64,000 nt of DNA from Isoetes taiwanensis (GCA_021234155.1 JAJEKV010000027.1:9213448-9277447), one strand, 5' to 3'; numbered from the stretch's first letter, positions 1 through 13,390 are shown. Numbers and translations: made by a program. Notes: generated from the sequence alone by a model not told the origin.

Positions 1-518
1 CAAAGGGCAGGCCAAAGAAGGCTAAAGTCGCAGAGACTTCTATAAATAGAACCTAAACTTCAATTGATGATATCTCAATAACCAGAGCTCCCATTGAGGC
101 GATATTTAGTTCATTGGAACCATCTCGGAGTTTAGTTTCCGAATTGGCTGGCACTTCCCATAACTCCTCCGAATAAGAGAGTTATGACCGGAAGAGTGAT
201 AGAGGGTCAAGAAAGACTGACTCATTCACTCTTGAATCTGATTCCTAGAAAGCCAATACCTTTTCCCTAAAGCTTTTGCTGTTCTTGTTTATTATCCTGT
301 TAATATCCTAGAACTTGACTCTTCGTGTATCATATTGAGGACTGCTAGCTCGAGAAAGGAAAAGAGGAAACTGATTGTCAGATTGCCTTACTGTCTTTAT
401 ATTCCAGCCCGATATTTCTAGTTATCCAGTTGGTGGAGAGCTTTGGGCTAAAGGTATGGTTTTGAGAATCTTTAATGTTTTAGTGTTGGTTTACTAGATG
501 TTTGATCTTTTGAAGCTA
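1..518 (+). mobile_element. Probable 3' part of a Ty3/gypsy-type LTR (left-truncated by window)
   Basis: This stretch has no coding signal and runs directly into a primer-binding-site-like sequence at about 519-531, so it is most simply read as the end of a 5' LTR whose start lies outside the window. No second LTR copy was recognised in the window, so LTR boundaries are not proven. Confidence 0.4.
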
Positions 519-531
519 AGGGTATCAGAGC
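519..531 (+). other. Retrotransposon primer-binding site (initiator tRNA-Met type)
   Basis: The sequence GGGTATCAGAGC matches, with one mismatch, the TGGTATCAGAGC site that plant LTR retrotransposons pair with the 3' end of initiator tRNA-Met. Sequence downstream to about 900 could be a decayed leader or gag but shows no recognisable protein. Confidence 0.5.
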
Positions 532-540
532 ATGGTCACG

Positions 541-1900
541 ACTACTCTTTGGAGCCTGTGTGTGTGCAATAGTTGAAATTATCTCTTTGGAAGACTGAGA
601 CTAGTGCTTAATCTCAAGAAGTTTCTCAGATTCTACACACGAACTTATCTACATAGGAACTTATCTACGTAGAAAACTGTTTTTTTTCCTTCATCCGCTG
701 GTATTTTAAGTCAATTTGTTTTGTTCTTGGGTAAATCTTCTAGAGAGGGATTTGAATAAACTATTAACTGGTAGTTTCTTTTGGAAGCATATCTCTAGAT
801 AAAGATTCTAGCGATCCCAAGAATCTGCCATAGCCCAGCTACGAATTCCTGAAACCCTAGCCAAACTCTTGCTATAGAATCCTTCGTCTTTGAAACCTTG
901 ACGCTGCCCGTACAGTCTAATTCGATGCCTTTAGGGTATTCCTGAAGAAATTCATGATGCCTTTAGAATGTAAGTGGCAGCTACAGCCAAAAGCGACAAC
1001 AACAGAAGTGGATGCATGCAAATTTCCAAGGACGAACAGAAATGGAAGAGGAATGAAAGTTGAATGATCGATTCTTTTTGCTCTGGCTGCAGACAGCAAG
1101 CTTTTAAGCACAAACAAGGGCACGAAGCAGAGATAGCATCTGGCTACACATGCACAGCGTCTTTATCAATCAAAATCTAAAGTGGATCAAATGGAAGAAG
1201 AAATTCTTCAACATTTTGTAAGCTCTTGAAGCACAGGTCAGAAATTACAGCTAAACTACGGTCTGAACGAAGGCAAAACCGAGAGAGCGAAGGCGAAACA
1301 GAGAGAATAGTGGGAAAAAAACACCGAATAATGGGAAGCTTTTGTAAGCACTTTGGGGAGTAGAACCCCGGTAAAACCGTTGCCACCATTGTTGTGCAAG
1401 AAAGTTAGGTTATGCCAAGAAAGGAAGCCCATGTATAACTCTCTAAAAATAAACCTTCGAACCTACACCTAACAAAAACAAAAAACATCAAGAAGCCTCC
1501 CCAACCTTTAAAAAACTGATGGGAATCGTCTATAGCAAATCTTATGTAGGGGGTGAAACAGTTGCATCCCCCTACCTTTGAGTATATGAAATCAGAAAAC
1601 TCATTATTCATTTCCCTTATTCATTATTTTCCATTCCTTATCGGTTTTTTTGGTAAGGTTGACTGTAAGCCGTTGATTTACAGCATATTCGTGGGGTTGT
1701 TCCAGATCCACGGATATGAACATTTTGCCAGAGAAAACACACCACAAATCCTATGGTGCAGACAAAAAAACACCCCTGCCAAAATGTGGACCAAAGGTAT
1801 GGGCTTAAACCATAGCTCCTTTGGGTTGGCCCTCTGAATAGCAGACCTTCAACTCCGCTTAGAATCGGTCCTGCATCTGAATCTTTGCCACCGTACACAA
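541..1900. other. No gene recognised
   Basis: Only short, non-conserved open frames occur here on both strands. A 22-bp exact match (1,580-1,601 versus 2,721-2,742, beginning GAGTATATGAAATC) links this stretch to the next one, suggesting shared repeat debris. Confidence 0.5.
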
Positions 1901-1926
1901 CTCTTTGCCTCACCCTCCCTGCTACT

Positions 1927-2022
1927 CGACTGTGCAATCGCCCAGATCGGCCATCGCCCAATCTGCAATCGCCCAATCAATCAATCTGCAATCGCCCAAT
2001 CAATCTGCAATCCACCCATTAA
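1927..2022. repeat. Short tandem repeat based on CAATCTGCAATCGCCCAAT
   Basis: Units of the type CAATCGCCCAAT and CAATCTGCAAT recur several times in tandem with variable spacing. No coding function is suggested. Confidence 0.7.
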
Positions 2023-3535
2023 ATTTTCCATCGGGAATTTCCATCGTCCTGAGTCTATCCGACCTTCAATCCTTGCCCCAAACCTTCTGATATCATTGTA
2101 AGTCCCCACGCAGCCTGTGTCTCGCCCCAAATCATATGGTTGCAAGACCCCAGATCACAGCATCCGTTCGATGATTTCTAATGCAGGGTCCATAGTGGCA
2201 AATGGCAGCAGCAAATCTCACAACTGCTCACATCATGGCTGTAAACACACAGATCTACCTGTAAACACTCAGAGACAACTGCTAACACCAGCGCTGGAGG
2301 ATTCGAACCCTCTAAACTAAGCCAAATAAACGAAATCAAAACTAAGCAGATCGAGGACGCGTCTTTTTGTCTCCGATATATTGGTATAGCAATTTTTTGC
2401 ATACAACCCTTTCCATCTCTGCTTCAGCGGGAACTCAATGAGCTTCAGCCGGAACCCTTACATAGCAAGCCGTCCCTGCCCAAAGAAGAAAGGGGCATCC
2501 GTTCTTATCCTTCCAATCTCAAACCATGTATACAAACCATAAAAAAAAACATCCCAGATCCGATCTTCTAACGCTCTTTTGAATGGCGAACAAGCAGCTC
2601 AAAACACTCAAAAGATACACTATGACTACGGTTTTACGTACAATACACCCCTGAAATCTAGGCAAAACCATGCGTGAGATACCCTCCCCAAATACCAAAC
2701 GAAATAATTAGAACCATTATGAGTATATGAAATCAGAAAACTAAAGTGCCAATGGAGCAGCATGTACCCATCATATAGACATTGCAAAGACTGCAACATG
2801 TATTGTTTTGCCAATTTAAGATTGGGACATTCTAATAATATGCCTTCTAATAAGTTGAAAAGTTCGAGTTCATGAAGCTATTCTAGTCAACAGGTGGGTC
2901 TAAAAAGGAAGGAACAAATCTCTAAATTTGGCATATGCCAAGGCTGTGGTGCCTTTCACAAAAATATATACCCAAAAAACAGGAATACGGTGTATTTTGA
3001 CGTATGTCTACCGTATGGCCATAATAGCTCCCATGCTTGGGGTTTGGAAGAGACCCAAGGAGGGATTAGGGTTCAATCGGCCATACAAATCCCATGTTCC
3101 CAACAAACAGGACTGGATTTTTTCTAAATCTTTACCGCAGATAACTATGGCAGATATGCAGCCCTACCAGTTTTTTCATTCCGTCAGTTGAATATTTACA
3201 GTAGCTTGCCTGCCTTTTTTTTGGCCCTTTTTGAGTTGCATGCGCCGTATTGAGCTGTAAGCTGGTTTCTGTGCTTGGCAATATTAGGGCTGCGGCTTTT
3301 TTGAAGAATAGCCTCTTTGGGCAACGAAAGCTTGGAAGAAGAGCTTTGCAGCATGCAAATACGGCCTGAGATGGTTAATGGTACAAGCGCAGCTGTGGTT
3401 AGTATTCTTTCTGCCCCTTTGGTTTCGTTTAGAAGATTTTTCCTCTTTCTGATTGGTTTGAGATGGTCCTTTTTCTATATTTTTCTGGGGTAGGGTATCA
3501 CTATTTGTTGAACTTACCATGCTGTTGATGAGCAG
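2023..3535. other. Upstream region or first-intron region of the FPA-like gene
   Basis: The first recognisable FPA-like exon begins at 3,536 after an acceptor (GATGAGCAG), so part of this stretch is probably intron. I could not identify the start-codon exon. ATG triplets just upstream (3,519 and 3,528) are out of frame with the RRM reading frame. Confidence 0.4.
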
Positions 3536-6500
3536 GTTGCACCCCCGCTTCGAGATGGCGTTCCAGTTGATTATGGACCAAGAGCTGATGATAAGAGGCA
3601 ACGTGCTTCTTCTCCTGCATCTGGCAAGGTGAATACTTCAGCTACAAGCCCAGGCACAACAGCAGCACCTTCAAAGACAGAGGAGGCCCCAGAAGGCGGG
3701 GTTCCATCCAGACACCTCTGGGTTGGCAATGTTGCACAAGAGCTATCTGAAACAACATTGAGGGAGAAGTTTGTGAAGTTTGGAGAGTTAGAAAGCCTGA
3801 CAGTATATCCTCAGAGAAATTATGCCTTTGTGAACTACAAAATCCAAAGTAATGCTGTCGAAGCGAAAGAGAATCTTCAGGGCCTGGTGCTTGGTGGACT
3901 CCCTTTACGGATTGAGTTTGCTAAAGGAGTAAGTTTTGAACCATGTGAAACGTGGATTAGAAGATTTGTATATTTTGTTGAACAATGGCTTGCTGTCTCT
4001 TTGTTAAAAAATAATCGAGTATATTATCGTAAATACAACATGATGCTACTTTCTGTAGACTGTTCGTTACAATGGGTATTACTTTTCAATGATTGAATCT
4101 TTTTGTATGAAACATCTAAAACCTGCTCTGAACCCACACTTACAAACTCTTGGGCATTGTTCCACAATCAAAGTTATGGATGCTTACAAGATGGCTGAGA
4201 AAGGAAGAAAATATTCTTGAAATTTTGCCCTACAAGTCACTAGTTAAATTCTGGAAAGTAGATTCAACCTTCAGTATTGTCAATGATCCATTTGATGGCT
4301 CTCAAAGCAGTTGGAAATGGTATATGTTTATACGTGACCATTCAACTCTTCAGCATAATCTTTAAGATCAAAATTGCACTCAGAACGAACTAAACTTAGT
4401 ATTTGGACCGAGCAACTGTTTCACCTGTAGATTATGTAAACAATGAAAAATTTGTACATTTGTTGATATGGATAATTGGTTTCTCAGGTTACAGCTACAA
4501 CTTTCGTCTTAATCTTCATTATTTGTTCAGTTCAATACTCATGTAATCCAAATTAATGTGTGTTTACGAATTTTGGTTGATGGGACCATGCTTTTTGTTT
4601 ATTCTTCTACAGGCAAAGCCGAGTAGGCATCTTTGGGTTGGCTGTATCAGTCCAACTATATCAAAAGAAGAACTTGAAGCTGAGTTCAAGAAATTTGGTG
4701 CTTTAGAGGACTTCAAATTTATGAGAGACCGAAATTCAGCCCTTGTTGATTATATCAAGATTGAAGATGCCATTTCTGCAGTTGAAGCTCTGAATGGGAA
4801 GCGTTTTGGTGAAGAGGAGCTGCGCGTGGACTTTGGAAGATCACAGATACTTAAACGGGTATGTTTTTCGCACCATTGGATGAGTTGCAATTTAATGTTT
4901 TGTGCATGTATTCATATGTCATGATTTTAAATCAGGAAAGTCGCCCTGCTCCTCATGGTCTTGAACGAACTGCTGCTCCCAGAGTGCATCCAGGCATTCC
5001 TGATCCATTCCGTACTTCACAGGAGATATTACGAGGTTCATTTGATGCCTTTAGGGCACCTGCAACGATTCTTCAGGTTCTTTAACTCTGGCCATGTCAA
5101 GCTACTATGTTATATTCTGCCAAACTAATAATTCTTTCTGTTTATATACATGAAGGCAACAGCTCCTCCAGCCACTCAGCCTGCCTCAGCAGGTAAAGGT
5201 GGTGGCAAGGATGGGGATCCAAGTGAAGTTCTTTGGATAGGGTTCCCACCTAATGCAAAGTTTGACGAGGAAACATTGCATAGATTTTTTATTCCATTTG
5301 GGGAGGTTGAGAGAATTAAGACATTTCCAGGACGCAGTTACGCCTTTGTTCAGTTCAGATCTATACGTGAAGCGGCAATGGCAAAAACTTCACTCTCTGG
5401 AAAACTATTTAATGGTTATAAAATTAGTATTGAGTTTTCTACAAGTGAAATTGGTCCTATGGACACAACAAGGGATGGCAGTTTCATACCAAATCCGCCT
5501 GAAGGACATAGCTTTCCTGAGCTGCTTTTGAAAGGTGGCATGATTGGTCCACGCAGTCACATTGTCCCACCAAGGCCTGCTAGTCCAAATTTGCGTCTTG
5601 CCAGTGCTCCCGATATCTATGGACTTGCATTGAATCAGGCAGGTCGGGGCCTTGCACTTGGTAGGGGAATAGGTTCTGCGCAAAACTTGGCTAGGGGCCG
5701 TGCAACTGATGGACATTTCGGGATTGATGATAGGTTGGACTTTTCTTTAGATGGTCCTGGAATAGGGCGGGGTGGTCTTGGTGCTTTTCTTCTTAGGTCT
5801 GGAGGTGGAGGCCGTCTTGGGTTAGGTGATGGTTGGGATCATACAGAGGAAGACATGCGAGAGTCCAAAAGATCACGCATTGGGAGCATCCCTCCTGGAG
5901 GCTCCTTGATTAAATCACCTTCTCTTCTTCCTGGATTTGATGTACAAGGAACTGGAAATGGAGGTTCCTCCCTAGATCAAGCTGGAAGCTTTGGTGGTCC
6001 TCGTCCTCCATTATCCCATGATGGGGATGATTATGGCCAAGGGCTAAGGGCCCATCTTGATTCTGCATATACGTCAAGAGTAGGTCTGAAGCCAGGATAT
6101 AACGGGGAGCATTTGGATTATACATCTGAAACTCGAATGGGAGGGGCCACTGATCAATGGAGGTGGCAAGGGATGATTGCCAAGGGTGGCACGCCTGTTT
6201 GTCGTGCTCGGGGACTTCCTGTTGGCAAGGGAATTGGCATCGATTTGTAAGTTCAAATTCTGGATCTGTGATTGCTTTCTTTTTTGGTTAATATCAATTA
6301 TGTGGTTAAACTTTCTTTAATACTTCTTTTTCAGGCCCGAGGTAGTAAATTGTACAGCACGGACGGACTTAGATATGCTAGCTAAACACATCTTTCAGGC
6401 TGGTGAATTTAGTGTAATCTTTTTTGTCCCAGAAGGTGACAATAATGTGCCCCCTTATCAGGATTTCCTTCACTACTTGAGGGAGAAGCATCGTGCGGGC

Positions 6501-7553
6501 GTTGCCAAGTTAGGAGATGGTGCGACTCTGTTTTTGGTTCCCCCATCTACCTTCTCTGAGAAGGTTCTTAAGGTGCCTGGCAATGATTGCCTTTTTGGTG
6601 TAGTGTTGAAATTTCAGCATGGAACTACACAGCCAGAACAAGGTCGACAACTTCCACAACCACCTCACCCACCGCAGCTGTATCGACAACAAGAGTCACA
6701 TCAACAGATCCCATTACAGCAACAGCAAGGACTCCAGCAATCACACCCTCTTCTAGATTTGTCTGCTAATGCACAACAAAGCAACATGAATAAGTTACCG
6801 TCTTCAAATGTCAACTTGTCGTCTGACCTCTTGGCTTCTCTGGCATCATTGTTACCACAACAAGTTCCTTCTATCACTCCTGTCTCTGCATCAGGACCTC
6901 CTGGTTATGTTGGTGGTTCAGTTTCGACTGTTGGCAAACCACCTATTAGTGATCCACGGCCAACCTTTGAATCATTGCCATCTTGGCCATCCTCCCAGCA
7001 AGATATGTTAAGGGGATCACAAAGTGGAGCGCCACCAAATTTGTCCTCTGAGAATGGTGTGCACCATCCACATTCACAGCAGCAAGTTCCATCTGGATCT
7101 GTTGGGGAAGGGCAAGGCTTTTCAAATGGCCAATATCAGCAACAGGCTAAGCTCCCATCAGCTCCGCATCTACCTACAGATCAGTTGGCTCAGTTGACTG
7201 CACTTTTGACGCAAAGTCAACAAGCTGGGCAAACCCCTCAACATCATCAGAACCCCTCAACATGGCCGCCATTGCAAAATGCGCAGCAACAAACAGAACA
7301 AGTAGCACAACAGTTCCCATCACAGACCTCACAGTCTCAGTGGGGCCAGCCCCAACACGGTCAACACCAAAGTCAGTCTCAGTTCCAGCCTCAAGGTTTG
7401 ATTGGTGGAGCAATGCAGATGCAACAGACAGTGAACTCAGAGGATCAGCATGGTGCTTCCGGTCAAGGAGCAGAGGATCGAAAGCGGTTTCAAGCAACGT
7501 TGCAACTTGCAGCTGCACTGCTGCAACAGATGCAACAACAAAATAAGTCATAG
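3536..7553 (+). CDS. FPA: FPA-like RNA-binding protein (3 RRMs, SPOC domain), 5' exon missing
   Basis: Coding exons read 3536-3928, 4613-4858, 4936-5076, 5156-6246 and 6335-7553 (stop TAG). All junctions are GT-AG and all joints keep frame, giving 1,029 residues without the start exon. RRM1 is about residues 58-130 (RHLWVGN, NYAFVNY), RRM2 135-205 (RHLWVGC), RRM3 283-353 (VLWIGFPP, YAFVQF). The SPOC domain is about 593-718 (WRWQGMIAKGGTPVC, MLAKH, AGVAKLGDGATLFLVPPS), and the rest is Gln/Pro-rich. FPA in Arabidopsis is a nuclear RNA-binding protein that promotes proximal polyadenylation and flowering through FLC silencing; a non-flowering plant would use the RNA-processing role only. Domain order and the SPOC sequence match FPA better than other spen proteins. 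Residue numbers are for the partial protein. Confidence 0.9.
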
Positions 7554-8300
7554 GATGTGGACTGAACCCTCAAATTATTTCAGGTAAGCTGGTTTTTAAA
7601 AATCGTTTGCTAGTTTTACTAACACTTGCTTGCAGAACACCGGTATGTATTTCTCTTTTCTTTATTTTTGGATGTTAAGTTTTGGACTTGCAATTCCACT
7701 GTGTAGAAGCTTCACTTTCATAGTTAATCTCCAATAAGGTCAGGCAGAGAAGAATAGGAATGGGATATTGAACAGTTTTAGCTCATCATCTGCCAATATG
7801 CAGCAAGTCTATGTCTTTTGGCTATAACTTAACTCCTTGAGGTGATGCTGATCATACTTGTGGGGGCACTAACCAAAATCCCTGGAACTAATTGTCTACC
7901 AACTGATTCACTGATGACAAAACTCGTACCTTTGTACCGATAATTTCAATGTTAGTGAAACATATGTTTTGCCAACTAGAGTTCCTACAAAAGCAACAAC
8001 GCACCAAGATCTCCTTTTTTACTCCAATTCACTGTAATCATATAGCTAAGAAGCTTTACACCTCTGCACAAGGGACCACTGTTACGCAAACCAGAATGAA
8101 ACTCAGAAATCATTAAGAACTCCAAGCAATTGAATCGTGTCTCCCGTCAGGTAGTACGCCCAATGGTTATTCACTAATGGTGCCTATAAAATCATAACTA
8201 GAATTTGAACTCCAGCCTTGCAAATGAAAAGAAAGTTGCTTTTCTTAATTGTTAACAATGCAAAGAATCTGTTACCTTATCCATCTCCAAAATATCTTAG
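7554..8300 (+). other. 3' UTR region of the FPA-like gene, possible UTR intron
   Basis: Thirty bases after the stop codon there is a strong donor context (TTTCAG then GTAAGC), with a candidate acceptor TTGCAG near 7,635, so the 3' UTR may be spliced. No defined poly(A) site was assigned. Confidence 0.35.
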
Positions 8301-9055
8301 ATGACAACCAGCAGCAAATACAACGTTTTAATGGCTGAGTGTGTGTAGACAATATGATATAAGAGCAAAACTTATCTGCATTGACACGGCTGAGGTTGAA
8401 AGTGGTTTTGTAGTCTAATGAGCAGACCAATTATGCAGACGAGAATTGTAGTAATCTGTGTGCCTGCATGCTTGCAGCAGCTTCTCTGGAATTTTGGAGT
8501 GTGCCATATGCATTTGGGGCAGATGAAATAGTTGGGAGAGGTACAACAGAGCAGTTTCTTGATCGCCTGGAAACATTGCATGCATATACCAAAAGCAACG
8601 TGACGTGGATGCATGCAACTGTCTTTCTCTCTGGGCATGTACAGTACTGAATTGCAATTAAGTTTAGGCAATTTTAAAGAAGGTTCTTTTTTATGTCTTT
8701 GCAACTTGCACATAAGTCTTGCATTGCTTAGGCGAATCTTTTACTTGCAAATCTGAGATCTGTAGTTCAAAATACGAACCAATTTAGATGGGCTTATTTG
8801 GTTGGGTTATTCTATGACTTAGTTCATGGTATCGCAATGTGAAGTGGGCCCATAATTTCCTTCAAATTACAATGCGCAGACGCTATTGCAATATTGACTC
8901 CAGTCCTAAGAATGAATCATTCGCCATATCAAGCTCAAAGGGACCTCAACGTTGATTCCTAGCAATTTTTATTCAACTTATATGTCGAGAGTGTAGTAAT
9001 AGACACATTTGGAATTTAGGCCCTTTTTCCACGGCAGTCGTATTTTCAAAAGTCA
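8301..9055. other. No gene recognised; one dispersed repeat segment
   Basis: Positions 8,817-8,870 resemble 12,972-13,022: both carry an ATGGTATCGC, ATGTGAAGTG and CCCATAATTTCCTTCAA series. This is a dispersed repeat of unknown class. Otherwise only short open frames are present. Confidence 0.5.
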
Positions 9056-9112
9056 CATGTGCTGCATGGTCTCTCGAGGCCCAAGAGAGCATCAGACAAA
9101 TAATAATATTTT
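9056..9112 (+). mobile_element. 3' end of LINE family B with (TAA)n tail
   Basis: The sequence GCATGGTCTCTCGAGGCCC followed by GAGCATCAGAC and a short AATAATAAT tail aligns with the 3' end of the LINE copy at 35,745-36,104. It appears to be a severely 5'-truncated insertion. Confidence 0.6.
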
Positions 9113-9304
9113 ATCGAATTATGTTTGGCCGTTATTTAGGTTTAGAATATATTTGGATTGTAAATGGAGACTTATTTTATTATGAGGAATTAGTCTTATT
9201 TAAAAATACCAGAAATTTATCGCAACGGCGCCGCGAACATTTCTCTTTCTAATGAAACGAGCGTTGGAAGGACGAGTAACTGATTGTGAACATTTGTTTG
9301 GGTA

Positions 9305-9423
9305 GCAGAAGAAGCATGTTGATGGGTATTCCATCACAATTTCACATACAACCCAACATATTAGCAGCAGAAGAAGCATGTTGCTGGGTATTCCATCACA
9401 ATTTCACATGCAACCCAACATAT
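9305..9423. repeat. Two-copy tandem duplication, about 59 bp unit
   Basis: The unit starting AGCAGAAGAAGCATGTTG and ending CAACCCAACATATT is present twice back to back with only a few mismatches, indicating a fairly recent local duplication. Confidence 0.85.
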
Positions 9424-9599
9424 TACTGTAGGGTACACATAATTTTTATATAAAATAAAGAGGTAGATATTTAGCTTCAAATTGCGCAAATATGAAATAC
9501 CCATTCTTGTTTGCTGATAAGCATTGGGGCATATAGAAGATGAACATGGAAAACCTAAAATATTAGCAATTATGGTGAAGAGGTTGAAGGGTTTTGCCA

Positions 9600-9788
9600 T
9601 AGTACACAGTTATGGCTCTACATCGACCTCTAGCATTGTGTTTGTTTTGCATCGTGTGCTAATTCTTCCGATCCGGTGACCATGAAATGAATTTTCCTAT
9701 CTGGCCTATTGTGGAGCCTGAAATAAGGTCAATGTACCCTTTTTTTTTATCAATAAAATAAAAATGTCTTGCTTGCGAAAAAAAAAAT
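9600..9788 (+). mobile_element. Possible poly(A)-tailed retroposon 3' end
   Basis: The stretch ends with an AT-rich segment (ATCAATAAAATAAAAATG) and a run of A at 9,778-9,788. This pattern is typical of plant L1-like LINE or retrogene 3' ends. No coding sequence is left to name the source. Confidence 0.35.
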
Positions 9789-10454
9789 ATTAGCATATTT
9801 CAAAGTCAAATAATGCGTTATTCCTTTGCATAAGAATTTCAATGAGAAATTCCAAGGGCTTATGGTTGAATTTAGTCATGGGAATGGTCAATGGTCAAGT
9901 TCACAACATGCGACTCGTGGGTAAAGAAATCTTCCAAAATCGATTATTCATGGGGCGTCTAATGATCGAGCTATATAGGCTAAATCCAAAGGCTATGCCA
10001 CTTGGGATCTGAATTGGGTGCTATATTTCACAATCTTCTTAACACATCACAATGATACAATACATGAATGATGTACACAGGAGAAACGCGATGGAGGGTT
10101 GTCCAAACAACACAAAAACGGCTCCAAGTAACATGAAAAATAAAACAAAGAAGTTTTCCACCTTCATTTGTTACAAAAAATAACCTACCAATAACAGAAA
10201 TTGAGCTCAGTTCTTAGCCCTAAATCTTAATTCATGGGTTCGCCAAACCAAATTGCAGATGGGGTCTTCAATGGAAATCCACCATTTTCTCAACTTGGGT
10301 TTGTAAAACAACGGTATCCCTGGCCTCCCCTCCACAACAGCTCTGTAGTGGTACCTTGATCACCCATGCTTTTCCTCTGCAAAAGTTTGCAGAGCGGCCG
10401 CCAAATTATCCAAAACATAGGCTTATGAATCCAATTGATCTTTTTGGAGGCGCA

Positions 10455-11506
10455 AAAAGGATCAAATTGGCCTATGGGACCCAAACAAAAAAGAGAGCAG
10501 CAAGCGTATTACTGACAAGATAAAAAAACCCCCGCCCCGAAGGGTTTTCGAGGGAAAAACCTTAGCAGTAATAAGTATGCTGGCACGATGTACAATTGTA
10601 TAGGACAGTTCAATACCATCCCGGAGGACACAACTGAGTCCGTGCATCCATAACCTCCTGGAGGTATGACCCCAACAAACCCACTGACGCCGTAGTCAAT
10701 AACTGATGCAACGGCTGGCCAGGCACTAGTAATCGAACATATCGCTCTCGGATATGGGCAAATGCTGGGCAGATCTGGAGGGCATGACATTCATCCTCAA
10801 TGGCGCCCTGGTGGCAACACTGGCAAAGCCTTTGCTCTCGTGCTTCCCGAGTCCAACGTCCTGTTTCAATGCGAAGGCGATGTGCACCCGTGCGAATGGA
10901 AGCTATAAGTCTGCGCTTCTTCATGGGCAGCTGGGTGTACAAGTACTGGTGTGGGACTCTCGTGAGCCTAGGATTGACTTGCTGCTGAGTGTGCCAGTGT
11001 AACGTGCGTCAGAGCATCTGCATCCCAGAGCTTGCGAAGGAAAGTAGCATCTAGGTACAGCTTAAGTGCCTTGTGATCTTTCTTTGTCCTTACATGTACG
11101 CATCTGTTTGTCTGTACACCCCAGCGTGAGAACCACTGAGCTTGCTTGTCCTTCCAGCAGGATTTCAGGCGTTGGGAACCTATCGCCATGGCCAAAGCAA
11201 GGTTGGGCAAACGTGTATCAGCCATAGCGACCACCTTCTAGAAGTAAATGATATGGCGTTCCAATGCAGCCCGTTGAAGGGGTAGAAAGCCTGTCTCCTG
11301 GAGTAGGATCTGGTATGGAACTGTGGACTTCAACCCAAGGGCTCGTGCCAAGAAGGAGAACCCATTGGATGCCTCATTGTTATCTCTGGCTGAACCACAA
11401 CGAACCTAAACACCGTTATGACTTCTGTCTGCACTTCCTATCCAGCTTCCTAGCATGTGCCAGAGAGTTAGAGTGCTTATTGTTTAGGAATGCGAATGCC
11501 GGGTAA
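10455..11506 (-). mobile_element. LINE family A, 3' part: ORF2 C-terminus plus structured 3' UTR
   Basis: Reading the minus strand, ORF2 pieces run from about 11,506 down to a stop at 10,610, with a frame change near 10,955. The first piece holds RLPNLALAMA and WFSRWGV. The second holds LIASIRTGAHRLRIETGRW followed by a CxCC...EDECHAL...CP zinc-knuckle-like cluster, as at the C-terminus of many LINE reverse transcriptases. Downstream comes a 3' UTR with a strong hairpin (10,521-10,562) and the family motif GGGTCCCATAGGCC (10,471-10,484). The reverse transcriptase and endonuclease parts are not recognisable, so the copy is 5' truncated or decayed. It ties the dispersed hairpin family in this window to a coding LINE. 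Confidence 0.75.
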
Positions 11507-13388
11507 GTTGTGAAGATCTGTGGATCTATCTTTCTTATCTACATTCGACGATATAGATGTCATGCAAGAAAAGCGTGGCACCGAAATATAGAAAAGGATT
11601 GCGGCGGGGAAAAATTTAGGGGGAATTAATTTTTTCATAGTTTTTTGCTAGTATTTCAGTGGTGTCATATTTTATGGCTACCATGCAATGGAAAAATAAG
11701 TTTACATTTGTGGGTCTCATTTTTAGCCCTGGAGTCACAAATGGCAATCATATATTGTATATGACAGCTATATTTTTTGACTTCTCTGGAAAAAGGGCCT
11801 TATATCGTGACAAGAATATCATGGTACATTTTGACTAAACTTACTCAATGCCCTTCTGTCATGCCCAAGATGAAAGTTATGTATTATGTTATGGCAGGAC
11901 GGTTGTACGTATCATAGATCCTAGGCCGTCAGATGCAAGCATATTCCATGGGATATGCCCGCATGTAATGTGGCTCTATTTTTTAGGGTCGATCGAACCT
12001 TATGAAAATAGGCAAATGCATTCTTGACTTCTAAAAAAACATTTACGGCTCCATGTACATTATTGGCTTTCCACTCAAGCCTTCCAGACTCCACCGCCCT
12101 ATGTTGCATAAAAGAATGAGCTGCAACATACAAACATGCCACGGGAATCAAACCCCTTGCGCATAACGCAGACCAAAGGCATGTCCTCACCTTAAAGGGC
12201 AAGGGGCTAATCCCATGCAACATGCATATGCAAGCATTCAAAAACATGACTGATAACACAGGCACACAAATGCTTTTTTTTTTTTTTCACTTCATTTCCC
12301 TTTCCTTTTGTACTCACAAAACTAACACTTTTTTTTTGGCTTTTCCTTATTTGTTTATCTCACATCAAACTAGAATCCCGTCCTTGATTTCCCCAAGAAT
12401 AGGTGTTGCAAAGAACCACAAAAGCAAATTAGCAAAACAAGCCAGCACCCAGAAATACCCTTCAATTATGATTCATAAGTGAGTTGTGCTTTCGAGTCAA
12501 TTGAATTGAATTGAATGCATCAATCCTGTCAATGTCCGTCAGAAGCAGCCCCCTAGCCAGATAGCACTCCAGCATCAAGTGCATGGGCTTCCCAAGGCCG
12601 AAGCAGGCTGTCTAACCATGCCAACTCCAATCAACCTAGGCACCTTCCCTACATTAGCGGGGGAAAAAAAAAAGAAGCAAAAACATAAACCTCGCCTCAC
12701 CTAAAGACAACAAGGAGCAGATGGTTCGATTCAGAGCACAACACCAGGCAGATCCTTAAAATCGCCTCCTACAGATTAATGTGTGGCATAAGCAACACTC
12801 TTTCAAACATCAAAGAGCACAAATCACCTTAAAAATGATGTTGTCCTCAGTATCAGAACTATTCCAGGGATCACGAGTATCACTCTGGTAATATAGCACG
12901 TGTAAAACTCTCCCCTCCTTGAAGAAGGTAACATAGAAATGGGAGGTGCATTATGGATTAGGAATCCAAGCCACTTAGTTTATGGTATCGCTATGTGAAG
13001 TGCGCCCATAATTTCCTTCAACTTATGGATTGGGAATCCAAGCCACTGGAGATGTTTTAGCAATTGACGAACTGCTAAGATATCGTAGAAAACTAATTGA
13101 AGAGAGAATATGTGAACTAGAACATCAACTAGAAGAGCGACTAAGTAGGTGAACGTAATGCGTATACATATATAAAATTCCGGAGGTATTAGTATTGATA
13201 ATATTGAAAGGCTTTTAAGGGAAGATGGGTGTATAACAAACTTTTAGATACATGGAGAATTTGCGATTTTATTTTGAATTGAATTGACTAAATTGCACTT
13301 TTAAAAAGTAAAAGTGCAAGATTAATTGAAGTGTTTGAGTTATGGAACTTCAGGGAACAAGGTACGTTATGTAGAAAGAATGATACTG
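11507..13388. other. No gene recognised
   Basis: Only short non-conserved open frames are present. It includes a local duplication around GGAATCCAAGCCACT (about 12,960 and 13,030) and the second copy of the 8.8-kb dispersed repeat (12,972-13,022). Confidence 0.5.
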
Positions 13389-13390
13389 TG

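Noticed and set aside
1905-2402. Short overlapping open frames on both strands
   Set aside because: They arise from the low-complexity CAATCGCCC repeat and nearby sequence and have no conserved content.
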